DNA of 64,000 bases, taken from positions 1 to 64,000 of the forward strand of contig NZ_PIPM01000001.1 of assembly GCF_003987175.1 (NCBI RefSeq), read 5' to 3'. Below the pieces are notes generated by a model. It worked only from the letters and a program-made list of their open reading frames with translations, had not been told where the DNA came from and made no database searches. This DNA is from Aliidiomarina sanyensis (GTDB lineage: Bacteria; Pseudomonadota; Gammaproteobacteria; Enterobacterales; Alteromonadaceae). Below are positions 9,659 to 17,629 of the stretch, piece by piece. Within the stretch, counting starts at the first letter, position 1. Every line of letters begins with the position of its first letter. Position numbers and translations under genes: made by a program.

Positions 9659-10488
9659 GATGAGGTTCCATTCGTTTGTTTTTGTTGCCACAGCGGGGCC
9701 CGCTTCTCTAAAAAGGCGCTCAAACCTTCCTGTCCTTCTGGGGACACACGGATTTCAGCGATTCGACGTGCCGTTTCATTGACAAGCTGTTGATCGAGCG
9801 TGTGATTGCTCACGTGATCGATTAATTGTTTGCAGGCAGCGACTGCCGCGGGGCCATTTTGCAACAGCGCCTGGATAACGGGGGCAGCAAGATTTTCAAG
9901 ACTGTGCTGCGCATTATCACCCGCTTCGATGATTCCGTGAATGAGGCCGTATTTCTCGGCCGTTTCTGCATTGAATCGTTCGGCGGTCAACATGTAGCGA
10001 CGTGCCGCAGACAGTCCGAGCGCTCGCACAACATAGGGGCTTATCACAGATGGGATGAGGCCAATCTTGACCTCAGACAAACAAAAGCTAGCCCGTGTGG
10101 TGGCAAAAGCCATATCACAACAAGCCACCAGTCCGACGGCACCCCCAAATGCAGCGCCTTGAACGAGGGCGATGGTTGGCAGGGGAAGGTGATCCAGTTC
10201 CCACATCAGCGCGCCTAACTGACCTGCATCCTCTAAGTTTTCTTGATAGTTTTTCTCTGCCATGGAGCGCATCCATTGCAAGTCGGCTCCTGCCGAGAAG
10301 TTCTTTCCATTGGCTTGCAGGATAAGGATACGGGCAGTTTTGTCCTCGCATACGGCGCGCAACGCCGCACGCAATTCACCAATCATGACATCATCAAATG
10401 CATTGTGAACGTCGGGACGATTCATCGTCAGACGTGCAACCCCTAGGCTGTCTGTTTCTAACGTAATAAAACGAAAAGCGGTGGTCAT
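9655..10488 (-). CDS. liuC: Methylglutaconyl-CoA hydratase (crotonase family)
   Basis: A 277-residue enoyl-CoA hydratase/isomerase family enzyme, predicted from its place between the two MCC subunit genes to hydrate 3-methylglutaconyl-CoA to HMG-CoA. Visible family features are the oxyanion-hole segments N-G-K-N-F-S-A-G-A-D-L and G-A-A-F-G-G-A-V-G-L. The ATG at 10488 is preceded by AAGGAG at ideal spacing, directly after the liuB stop. A GTG two codons further upstream is open but worse placed. Its stop codon overlaps the liuD start by four bases. Confidence 0.94.
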   Translation of the reverse strand: MTTAFRFITLETDSLGVARLTMNRPDVHNAFDDVMIGELRAALRAVCEDKTARILILQANGKNFSAGADLQWMRSMAEKNYQENLEDAGQLGALMWELDHLPLPTIALVQGAAFGGAVGLVACCDMAFATTRASFCLSEVKIGLIPSVISPYVVRALGLSAARRYMLTAERFNAETAEKYGLIHGIIEAGDNAQHSLENLAAPVIQALLQNGPAAVAACKQLIDHVSNHTLDQQLVNETARRIAEIRVSPEGQEGLSAFLEKRAPLWQQKQTNGTSS

Positions 10489-10497
10489 GAGCACTCC

Positions 10498-12105
10498 TTA
10501 CATCCGGAACACGCCAAAACGGGTGTCCTCAATGGGGGCATTTAACGCTGCACTTATTGAGAGCCCAAGCACCATGCGCGTTTGCGCCGGATCGATGATG
10601 CCATCGTCCCACAGACGGGCAGAGGCATAATAAGGATGCCCCTGATGCTCGTAGGTATCAATGATGGGTTGCTTGAACGCTTTTTCATCATCCACACTCC
10701 ACGTTTCACCTTTGCGTTCCTTGCCGTCTCGCGTTACTTGCGCCATGACTCCTGCGGCTTGTTCACCACCCATCACCGAGATACGCGCATTCGGCCACAT
10801 AAACATCAATGTTGGGTCATACGCACGACCGCACATGCCATAATTACCCGCTCCATAACTACCGCCAATTAAGACTGTAAATTTCGGGACCTTGGCACAG
10901 CTCACTGCTGTCACCATTTTGGCACCATGTTTCGCGATCCCCTCGGCTTCGTACTTTTTACCGACCATAAAGCCCGTAATGTTCTGCAAAAACACTAAAG
11001 GAATCTTGCGTTGTGAACACAACTCAATGAAATGCGCCCCTTTTTGCGCAGATTCGGAAAATAAAATCCCGTTGTTAGCGACTATTCCGACTAAATGGCC
11101 ATGAATTCGTGCGAATCCCGTGACGAGGGTGTTGCCATAGTTTTGTTTAAACTCGTCAAAATCTGAGTCATCCACAATTCGGGCAATCACTTCACGCACA
11201 TCGTAGGGCTTGCGAAGGTCGGTCCCTACGATGCCATAGATTTCTTCTTCGGCGTATCGCGGCGGTTTAGTTGGTTGCACATCAAGGGTGGCTTTTGGGG
11301 GACGATTGAGGCGAGAGACTGCGCGGCGGGCAAGCTCAAGCGCGTGCTCGTCATTCAGTGCGAAATGGTCTGCCACGCCGGAGATCCGCGTGTGAACATC
11401 GGCGCCACCGAGTTCCTCTGCACTGACTTCCTCACCCGTTGCCGCTTTCACGAGCGGTGGTCCGGCAAGAAAAATGGTCCCTTGCTCCTTCACGATAATG
11501 GATTCATCTGCCATTGCGGGCACGTATGCGCCGCCGGCCGTACACAGCCCCATCACCACAGCAATCTGCGGAATGTTTTTGGCTGACATATTTGCTTGAT
11601 TGAAGAAAATGCGACCAAAATGATCCCGGTCTGGAAACACTTCATCTTGACGTGGCAAATTGGCACCGCCTGAATCGACAAGATAAATACAGGGTAGGTG
11701 ACAGCGCTCAGCGATTTCTTGAGCGCGAAGATGTTTTTTCACTGTGAGGGGATAATAGGTCCCTCCCTTCACAGTCGCATCATTTGCGACAATCATACAT
11801 TCCACACCGCTTACGCGGCCGATGCCGGCCACAACACCCGCTGCCGGAACGTAATCTTCATAGACATCCCAAGCGGCGAACTGACCAATTTCAAGAAACG
11901 GGCTACCCGCATCCAGGAGTCGTTGAATACGATCGCGAGCAAGGAGTTTGCCGCGCGCCACATGACGCTCTTGGTAACTTTTCCCACCGCCTTGTTTGAT
12001 TTGTTCGGCTTTCGTTTGCAAATCACGAATGACGTCTCGCATGGCTTTGTCATTTGCGATAAAGGCTTCGTCGCGCGCATTTACTTTACTGGTCAGGATC
12101 GCCAC
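10498..12105 (-). CDS. liuB: Methylcrotonyl-CoA carboxylase, beta (carboxyltransferase) subunit
   Basis: A 535-residue carboxyltransferase that moves the carboxyl group from biotin on LiuD to 3-methylcrotonyl-CoA. Typical crotonase-fold glycine-rich elements are present: [19 protein letters not shown], and [16 protein letters not shown] near the C terminus, the last highly typical of MCC beta. Length equals the family norm. Gaps to liuA (21 bp) and liuC (9 bp) indicate one transcript. Confidence 0.97.
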   Translation of the reverse strand: MAILTSKVNARDEAFIANDKAMRDVIRDLQTKAEQIKQGGGKSYQERHVARGKLLARDRIQRLLDAGSPFLEIGQFAAWDVYEDYVPAAGVVAGIGRVSGVECMIVANDATVKGGTYYPLTVKKHLRAQEIAERCHLPCIYLVDSGGANLPRQDEVFPDRDHFGRIFFNQANMSAKNIPQIAVVMGLCTAGGAYVPAMADESIIVKEQGTIFLAGPPLVKAATGEEVSAEELGGADVHTRISGVADHFALNDEHALELARRAVSRLNRPPKATLDVQPTKPPRYAEEEIYGIVGTDLRKPYDVREVIARIVDDSDFDEFKQNYGNTLVTGFARIHGHLVGIVANNGILFSESAQKGAHFIELCSQRKIPLVFLQNITGFMVGKKYEAEGIAKHGAKMVTAVSCAKVPKFTVLIGGSYGAGNYGMCGRAYDPTLMFMWPNARISVMGGEQAAGVMAQVTRDGKERKGETWSVDDEKAFKQPIIDTYEHQGHPYYASARLWDDGIIDPAQTRMVLGLSISAALNAPIEDTRFGVFRM

Positions 12106-12126
12106 TGCTGAGCTCCTTGTTCAATC

Positions 12127-13299
12127 TTATTTCGATTCGGTGAAAAGTTCGCGGCCGATTAACATGCGGCGAATCTCCGAGGTTCCTGCACCGATTTCAT
12201 AAAGCTTAGCATCTCGGAGGAGGCGTCCGGTGGGGTATTCGTTGATATAACCATTTCCACCGAGTAGCTGGATCGCGTCGAGGGCCATTTTTGTCGCAAG
12301 TTCCGCGGCATATAAGATAGCGCCCGCGGCATCTTTGCGCGTGGCCTCACCTCGGTCACACGCTTTTGCAACGGCGTAGACATAAGCACGTGCCGCATTC
12401 ATTTGCGTGTACATGTCCGCTACTTTCCCCTGGACTAACTGGAATTCACCAATGGCCTTACCAAACTGCTCGCGTTCGTGAATGTACGGGACAACAACGT
12501 CCATACACGCTTGCATGATCCCCAAGGGGCCTGCTGCAAGAACGGCTCGCTCATAGTCGAGGCCGCTCATGAGCACCTTCACTCCTTCGTTGAGCTCACC
12601 CAAGATATTCTCAGCGGGGACACGTGCGTCCGCGAAAATTAATTCACAGGTGTTCGAACCGCGCATACCCAGTTTGTCGAGCTTCTGCGCGGTGCTGAAT
12701 CCGGGGGTATTGTCCTTCTCGATGATAAATGCGGTGATTCCTTTTGACCCTGCCGACGGTTCGGTCTTTGCATAGACAACAAGAATGTCTGCATCTGGAC
12801 CGTTGGTGATCCACATTTTATTGCCATTTAGAATATAGTGGTCGCCATCTTTCTTGGCATGAAGTTTCATACTCACCACGTCGGAACCTGCGTTCGGTTC
12901 ACTCATGGCTAGCGCTCCGACATGTTCGCCACTCACCAACTTCGGCAGATACTTTTCCTTTTGTGCTTGTGAGCCGTTAATTTTGATTTGATTCACACAG
13001 AGGTTTGAGTGAGCACCGTAGCTTAAGCCGACCGATGCAGAAGCGCGGCTGATTTCTTCCATTGCGACAACATGTTCAAGGTAGCCCATCCCAGCTCCAC
13101 CAAACGCTTCAGGTACCGTAATACCCAGCAATCCCATATCGCCAAATTTGCGCCACAAATCGGCTGGAAATTCATTCTTCTCATCAATTTCGGCTGCTCG
13201 CGGGGCAATTTCATCGCGAGCAAATGCGTTTACGTGGTCCCGCAACATATCAGCGGTTTCACCTAAATCGAAATTAAATGGTTTGTAGGTACTAAACAT
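12127..13299 (-). CDS. liuA: Isovaleryl-CoA dehydrogenase
   Basis: A 390-residue acyl-CoA dehydrogenase oxidising isovaleryl-CoA to 3-methylcrotonyl-CoA and passing electrons to ETF, hence to the ETF:quinone oxidoreductase encoded at the left of the window. M-S-E-P-N-A-G-S-D and W-I-T-N-G are flavin-site motifs. L-D-Y-E-R-A-V-L-A near residue 254 carries the glutamate in the position specific to isovaleryl-CoA dehydrogenases, instead of the C-terminal position used by medium-chain enzymes. It is the first structural gene after liuR (18 bp). Confidence 0.97.
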   Translation of the reverse strand: MFSTYKPFNFDLGETADMLRDHVNAFARDEIAPRAAEIDEKNEFPADLWRKFGDMGLLGITVPEAFGGAGMGYLEHVVAMEEISRASASVGLSYGAHSNLCVNQIKINGSQAQKEKYLPKLVSGEHVGALAMSEPNAGSDVVSMKLHAKKDGDHYILNGNKMWITNGPDADILVVYAKTEPSAGSKGITAFIIEKDNTPGFSTAQKLDKLGMRGSNTCELIFADARVPAENILGELNEGVKVLMSGLDYERAVLAAGPLGIMQACMDVVVPYIHEREQFGKAIGEFQLVQGKVADMYTQMNAARAYVYAVAKACDRGEATRKDAAGAILYAAELATKMALDAIQLLGGNGYINEYPTGRLLRDAKLYEIGAGTSEIRRMLIGRELFTESK

Positions 13300-13317
13300 A
13301 ACGACTCCTAAACAGAT

Positions 13318-13752
13318 TTAATTGGCGCTGCGGGATGTTTTGGTTGCGAGTTCGGTGCGGCAACCGTTTTCGACGGCGCTTAACTCATGGAGAACAACCT
13401 TGATGTCTTCAAGTTGTTGACGCAACGCGGCCTTCTTGTCTTCAATTAAGGTGAGCATGGTTTGTAACTGATTGACACTGCTGCCATCACGGTCATACAT
13501 ATCAAACAAGGTGCGTGTTTCCGCGAGGGTAAAGCCGAGTCGTTTACCCCGTAAGATAAGCTTCAAGCGAACACGGTCTTTCTGTTTGTAGATGCGCGTT
13601 TGACCGCGACGTTCGGGCGTAATGAGGCCCTGATCCTCGTAAAAACGAATGGTCCGGGTTGTAACATCGAATTCGCGAGCGAGATCACCGATACTAAAGG
13701 TATCTTGCGTCCGACGCACGCGCTCGGGATTCATTGCAAACTCATCGTTCAT
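13318..13752 (-). CDS. liuR: MerR-family regulator of the leucine/isovalerate operon
   Basis: A 144-residue regulator with an N-terminal winged helix-turn-helix (F-S-I-G-D-L-A-R-E-F-D-V-T-T-R-T-I-R-F-Y-E-D) and a C-terminal dimerisation helix. Its position as first gene of the operon identifies it as LiuR, in which the ligand is expected to be a pathway acyl-CoA. The ATG at 13752 has AAGGTG ten bases upstream; the frame is also open from a TTG at 13773, and an ATG at 13734 is a further option. A perfect palindrome 54 bp upstream of the start is the likely autoregulatory operator. Confidence 0.93.
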   Translation of the reverse strand: MNDEFAMNPERVRRTQDTFSIGDLAREFDVTTRTIRFYEDQGLITPERRGQTRIYKQKDRVRLKLILRGKRLGFTLAETRTLFDMYDRDGSSVNQLQTMLTLIEDKKAALRQQLEDIKVVLHELSAVENGCRTELATKTSRSAN

Positions 13753-13805
13753 TGCGGATGTGCACCTTGCCAAGTTTGTTGAATACGCGTTAAGCTAACA
13801 TGAAG

Positions 13806-13821
13806 TTTACGTTAACGTAAA
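13806..13821. promoter_or_regulatory. Putative LiuR operator
   Basis: TTTACGTTAACGTAAA is a perfect 16-bp palindrome in the divergent region between liuR and the thiolase gene. MerR-type proteins bind such dyads between the -35 and -10 elements. The sequence resembles my recollection of the LiuR motif proposed by comparative genomics in gammaproteobacteria. A single site could serve both directions, but I could not define either core promoter with certainty. Confidence 0.75.
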
Positions 13822-13972
13822 GTGCGATGCAAAGGTTGCCGTAAACGGAACCCTTGTCGCTGGTACGAGATATTTACGCCCATAAGACTGGGCTATAAAA
13901 CAGTTTATACCGCGCTTTCCGACGAGGGGAGTGGGGGGGACATTAATTTATTTAGAATGGATGGAGAGCCGT

Positions 13973-15154
13973 ATGAGTTCCGATGCAATTGTAATCGTGA
14001 GTGCGACCCGGACGCCGATGGGTGGTTTTATGGGTGAACTGAGTCCTGTCACTGCGCCAACCCTAGGAGCGACCGCAATTCAAGCGGCGATCAAGCAAGC
14101 GGGTGTAGCCTCTGAAGGCGTTAGCGAGGTCATTATGGGGTGTGTCTTGCCCGCCGGTTTGAAGCAAGCTCCCGCACGTCAGGCCATGCTTGAAGCAGGT
14201 CTGCCATTGGGGACGGGCGCGACCACGATTAACAAAGTGTGTGGTTCGGGCTTGAAAGCAGTGATGTTCGGCCATGACTTGATTCGTGCTGGCTCTGCGG
14301 ACGTTGTGGTCGCTGGAGGAATGGAGAGTATGTCGAATGCTCCCTATTTGCTCGATAAAGCGCGTCAAGGATATCGGATGGGGCACGGCCAGGTGTTGGA
14401 TCACATGATGCTAGATGGCCTTCAAGATGCCTACGAAGGAAAGGCAATGGGCTGTTACGCCCAAGATACGGCCGATGCTTATGGCTTCACGCGTCAGGAC
14501 ATGGATGCATTTGCGATTCGATCGTTAGAACGCGCGCAAGCTGCCATCGCCTCGGGTGCGTTCGAAGCAGAAATCGTCCCGGTCACATATCAAGATCGGA
14601 AAGGTGAGGTGACCGTTGCTATTGATGAACAGCCAGGCAAGGCTCGAATTGATAAGATCCCATCGCTGCGCCCTGCGTTTGCAAAAGAAGGGACTGTGAC
14701 CGCTGCGAATTCGAGCTCCATTTCAGATGGCGCCGCGGCGCTTGTGCTGATGCGTGAATCCGATGCGAAAGCGCAAGGGTTGCAACCGATTGCCCGGATC
14801 GTTTCTCATGCAACCCATTCCCAGAAGCCATCGGAATTCACGATGGCTCCGGTGGGTGCCATGCAGAAAGCACTCGAAAAAGCTGGTTGGTCAAAAGAGC
14901 AAGTGGATCTGTGGGAAATCAATGAAGCATTCGCCATGGTCACGATGATCGCGCTGAAAGATATGAACTTGGATGCCAGCAAAGTGAATGTGAACGGTGG
15001 AGCGTGCGCATTGGGCCATCCCATCGGAGCGTCGGGGGCTCGGTTGTTGGTGACATTGATTCACGCATTAAAGCAACGCAAACTTCACAAGGGAATGACT
15101 TCATTATGTATCGGTGGGGGTGAGGCGGTTGCATTAGCCGTTGAGCTCGTCTAG
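13973..15154 (+). CDS. atoB: Acetyl-CoA acetyltransferase (thiolase)
   Basis: A 393-residue thiolase that interconverts acetoacetyl-CoA and two acetyl-CoA. Catalytic residues are visible: Cys90 in K-V-C-G-S-G-L-K, histidine in G-H-P-I-G-A-S-G, and the C-terminal cysteine in C-I-G-G-G-E-A. It is divergent from the liu operon and is the step needed after acetoacetyl-CoA synthetase. The start at 13973 (M-S-S-D-A-I-V-I-V) gives the family length and follows a GGAGAG site; longer in-frame starts at 13931 and 13961 are less likely. A role in short-chain fatty acid or polyester metabolism cannot be excluded. Confidence 0.95.
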   Translation: MSSDAIVIVSATRTPMGGFMGELSPVTAPTLGATAIQAAIKQAGVASEGVSEVIMGCVLPAGLKQAPARQAMLEAGLPLGTGATTINKVCGSGLKAVMFGHDLIRAGSADVVVAGGMESMSNAPYLLDKARQGYRMGHGQVLDHMMLDGLQDAYEGKAMGCYAQDTADAYGFTRQDMDAFAIRSLERAQAAIASGAFEAEIVPVTYQDRKGEVTVAIDEQPGKARIDKIPSLRPAFAKEGTVTAANSSSISDGAAALVLMRESDAKAQGLQPIARIVSHATHSQKPSEFTMAPVGAMQKALEKAGWSKEQVDLWEINEAFAMVTMIALKDMNLDASKVNVNGGACALGHPIGASGARLLVTLIHALKQRKLHKGMTSLCIGGGEAVALAVELV

Positions 15155-15180
15155 GCCCCGCTGTTTGAAGCGAAGAATGA

Positions 15181-15218
15181 AAAATCCCGCAGCGGGTTGG
15201 GAATCGCTGCGGGATTTT
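15181..15218 (+). terminator. Terminator after the thiolase gene
   Basis: A 14-bp stem, AAAATCCCGCAGCG with its complement at 15205-15218, is followed by T residues. It begins 27 bases after the thiolase stop. Confidence 0.9.
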
Positions 15219-15241
15219 TGTATGACGGGATATGTCCTGTG

Positions 15242-15257
15242 TGACCTCGCGAGGTCA
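15242..15257. repeat. Perfect 16-bp palindrome TGACCTCGCGAGGTCA
   Basis: A perfect dyad without spacer lies between the thiolase terminator and the stop codon of the 36-residue gene on the other strand. Without a loop it is a poor hairpin, so a dimeric DNA-binding protein site is at least as likely. A second, imperfect inverted repeat (GCCGTTAG with CTAGCGGC, 15270-15293) directly abuts the miniprotein stop codon and may be its terminator, though no T-run follows. Confidence 0.5.
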
Positions 15258-15293
15258 TCGACTCAGATTGCCGTTAGGCTGCAAACTAGCGGC

Positions 15294-15404
15294 TTAGAGT
15301 ACGAACAAGTAGAGATACACAGACCCGATGATAATTCCAGCGACTGTTAGAACGCCGGGAATGATGACATTGGCTAACAGGTTCTTACGGATTTCTTCAT
15401 TCAT
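15294..15404 (-). CDS. 36-residue single-span membrane miniprotein
   Basis: I read this reading frame directly from the minus strand. It begins M-N-E-E-I-R-K-N, continues into one hydrophobic helix from about Leu9 to Leu36 (L-L-A-N-V-I-I-P-G-V-L-T, then A-G-I-I-I-G-S-V-Y-L-Y-L-F-V-L) and stops at TAA. A textbook GAGGAG site lies six bases before the ATG, with a 14-bp palindrome (GTGCCGTTCGGCAC, 15420-15433) just upstream in the likely leader. Charged N terminus plus one TM helix suggests a small inner-membrane protein, perhaps an accessory subunit or toxin-like peptide; nothing in the sequence decides which. No neighbour suggests a partner. Confidence 0.65.
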   Translation of the reverse strand: MNEEIRKNLLANVIIPGVLTVAGIIIGSVYLYLFVL

Positions 15405-15419
15405 GGTCCACTCCTCAGT

Positions 15420-15433
15420 GTGCCGTTCGGCAC
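15420..15433. promoter_or_regulatory. Dyad upstream of the miniprotein ribosome site
   Basis: GTGCCG-TT-CGGCAC is a perfect inverted repeat ending four bases before the GAGGAG site on the minus strand. It could fold in the mRNA leader or bind a regulator. Upstream on the minus strand, the AT-rich GTTAATATATTTTAG (around 15440-15460) is a plausible promoter area. Confidence 0.35.
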
Positions 15434-15588
15434 TCACGACTAAAATATATTAACGCGAAAGAGAGCTCTGTTTCTCTTAATCCCTTGGGATTGCGCGTAT
15501 TATATCGAAACGCACGATCGAAGTGGAAAAAATTCGCATGAAATCGATTTATGGATAACCTGAATTTCTTTTGGGTAAAAAATAAACA

Positions 15589-15609
15589 AAAGGGGCCCTC
15601 GGCCCCTTT
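15589..15609 (-). terminator. Terminator after sppA
   Basis: AAAGGGGCC and GGCCCCTTT form a 9-bp stem with a three-base loop, followed on the minus strand by a T-rich run (TTGTTTATTTTTT). It lies 33 bases beyond the sppA stop. Confidence 0.88.
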
Positions 15610-15641
15610 ACAGGTTTTCTGCTCGACGTGTTGTTAGAAAA

Positions 15642-17483
15642 CTAAGGTCGTGTCACGCACTCTTGGCAGCGCAAATAAATGCCGCGCGGGTCGTTGTACT
15701 GACGGAACAAACTCCACGAGGACGCTGCATCCTGCATCAACTGTTTAATTTCATCATCGCTGCGTAGGTTAGCGCGGGAATTGAAGAGGTTTTGCAGGAG
15801 CTGATCACGGAATGATAACTCCCGCTCTGGCCACAGCACGGCGTAGTCTTCAACCTCTGCAAGCTCAGCGGCGCGTTCAATTGCATTCTCAACGCCACCA
15901 AGCGCATCCACGAGGCCGAGCTCGAATGCGCGTTTGCCGGACCATACTTTTCCTTGCGCCACTTCATGGACTTCCTCAACGGACATACCACGAGATTCCG
16001 CCACTAATGACAGAAAATCGTCATAGATTTGATCTACGCCTGATTGGAGCATGCGTTCAAAGCTCGCAGTAAGAGGCTTAGTGATGGTCATAAAAGGCAG
16101 TTCAGTCGTTTTTACACCGTCGTAGTGAATCCCGATGTCCGCTAACGCGCCATCGACTAGAGGAATCATCCCAAATACACCGATTGAACCGGTGATGGTG
16201 GTCGGCTCAGCGATGATGTAATCACTGCCGGCAGCGATCCAATATCCACCGGATGCAGCAACGGTACTCATACTGGTGACCACGGGTTTTCCGGCCTCAC
16301 GCAACATGAGAATCTCCTGACGAATGACTTCTGAAGCCATGGCACTTCCGCCGGGGCTGTCGACCCGCAAAACCACGGCTTTTACATTGTCGTCAAAACG
16401 AGCCTTGCGGAGTGCCTCAGCCATGCGGTCACTGCCAATTTCGGTTGGACTACCGCGGCCGTCGACAATCACGCCAGTGGCCTGAATCACCGCAACCTGT
16501 GTACTCGAGCCATGAGTCTGTGTGTTTCTTTGCTGAATGGCGACAGGCAATGTCGTGAGATAATCTTGATGACGAATGCCGCGGAACCCTTTGGTATCCT
16601 CATCTCTTCCCGCAATATCCACCAAGAACTGGGTCATTTCGTGGCGATGCTTGAGTCCATCGACTAACCCTGCGTGAACGCTGACCTGCGACAAGTCATT
16701 GTTGTGCTCCTCAAGGAGAGCAATAAAATCAGCTTCGGTTCCTGAAACAATGCGCGGATCAAGGTCACGACTACGCTGCACGGTTGCGAGATACTCATCC
16801 CACAACTCATTTAGCCAAATTGCCAAATTGTCGCGCGCCTCATCTGACATACCGTCTAGGATGTAGGGTTCGACGGCTGATTTAAAATCGCCGACCCGGA
16901 AGACGTGGACATTGATATTCAGTTTTTCGAGTAAACTTTTGTAGTAGGGTCGCAGACTCTCCAAGCCCGTAAATTCGACGGCGCCCATTGGGCTGACAAA
17001 AACCTCAGTTGCTTGGCTTGCGAGCAGGTATGGACTTTGCGTGAAGAAATCCGCATAGGCATATACGGGTTTACCCGAGGCTTTGAACTGCTCGATTGCA
17101 TTGGCGACACGGATGAGCTTGCTGACACCGCCACCGCCAAAGTTGCGAAGGTCAAGATAGACCCCGGCGATACGATCATCGGTCGCAGCGTAGGCAAGAA
17201 CGCGCTCAATTTCATGAACGGGTTGCTGTGCCGGCGGAGTTCCAAAGAGTAGGGTGTCCGATAGATTGTCGAATGGGTTAATGCTTGTAGCCTCATCAAC
17301 TAAAACCCCAGTTGGGGCAAGGACTAACAATCCACCCTTTGGGACCTCGACTTTATCGGTAGAGGAGAAAATCGCACTTAAAACCAGGACAATAACAACC
17401 ACGGTCAACACGTGGGCAGTGTAGCGGCGAATCGCTGATAAGACAGCACCGATTCGACCGAAAACTTTTTTCAAAATTTCCAT
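15642..17483 (-). CDS. sppA: Signal peptide peptidase SppA, 67-kDa type
   Basis: A 613-residue inner-membrane serine protease that digests released signal peptides on the periplasmic side. An N-terminal TM anchor (about 20-42) is followed by the tandem SppA domains of the long enterobacterial form. The catalytic Ser/Lys pair is visible: Lys near residue 201 in G-D-F-K-S-A-V-E-P-Y and Ser near 380 in D-S-P-G-G-S-A. CGGAG lies six bases before the ATG. The gene is single and divergent from the next membrane-protein gene. Confidence 0.95.
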   Translation of the reverse strand: MEILKKVFGRIGAVLSAIRRYTAHVLTVVVIVLVLSAIFSSTDKVEVPKGGLLVLAPTGVLVDEATSINPFDNLSDTLLFGTPPAQQPVHEIERVLAYAATDDRIAGVYLDLRNFGGGGVSKLIRVANAIEQFKASGKPVYAYADFFTQSPYLLASQATEVFVSPMGAVEFTGLESLRPYYKSLLEKLNINVHVFRVGDFKSAVEPYILDGMSDEARDNLAIWLNELWDEYLATVQRSRDLDPRIVSGTEADFIALLEEHNNDLSQVSVHAGLVDGLKHRHEMTQFLVDIAGRDEDTKGFRGIRHQDYLTTLPVAIQQRNTQTHGSSTQVAVIQATGVIVDGRGSPTEIGSDRMAEALRKARFDDNVKAVVLRVDSPGGSAMASEVIRQEILMLREAGKPVVTSMSTVAASGGYWIAAGSDYIIAEPTTITGSIGVFGMIPLVDGALADIGIHYDGVKTTELPFMTITKPLTASFERMLQSGVDQIYDDFLSLVAESRGMSVEEVHEVAQGKVWSGKRAFELGLVDALGGVENAIERAAELAEVEDYAVLWPERELSFRDQLLQNLFNSRANLRSDDEIKQLMQDAASSWSLFRQYNDPRGIYLRCQECVTRP

Positions 17484-17629
17484 ATTGAACTCCGGGATAA
17501 TGATGTGGCGGACATTCTACGTGAATGTCGCGAGCCACGTGTTAGAATTTTGTAACAAGCTGTGTCATTTGTAAAGTTTTATTGTCCAACTTCTCGCAAT
17601 TGAACGATTCCTAATGCACGAGGAGATGT

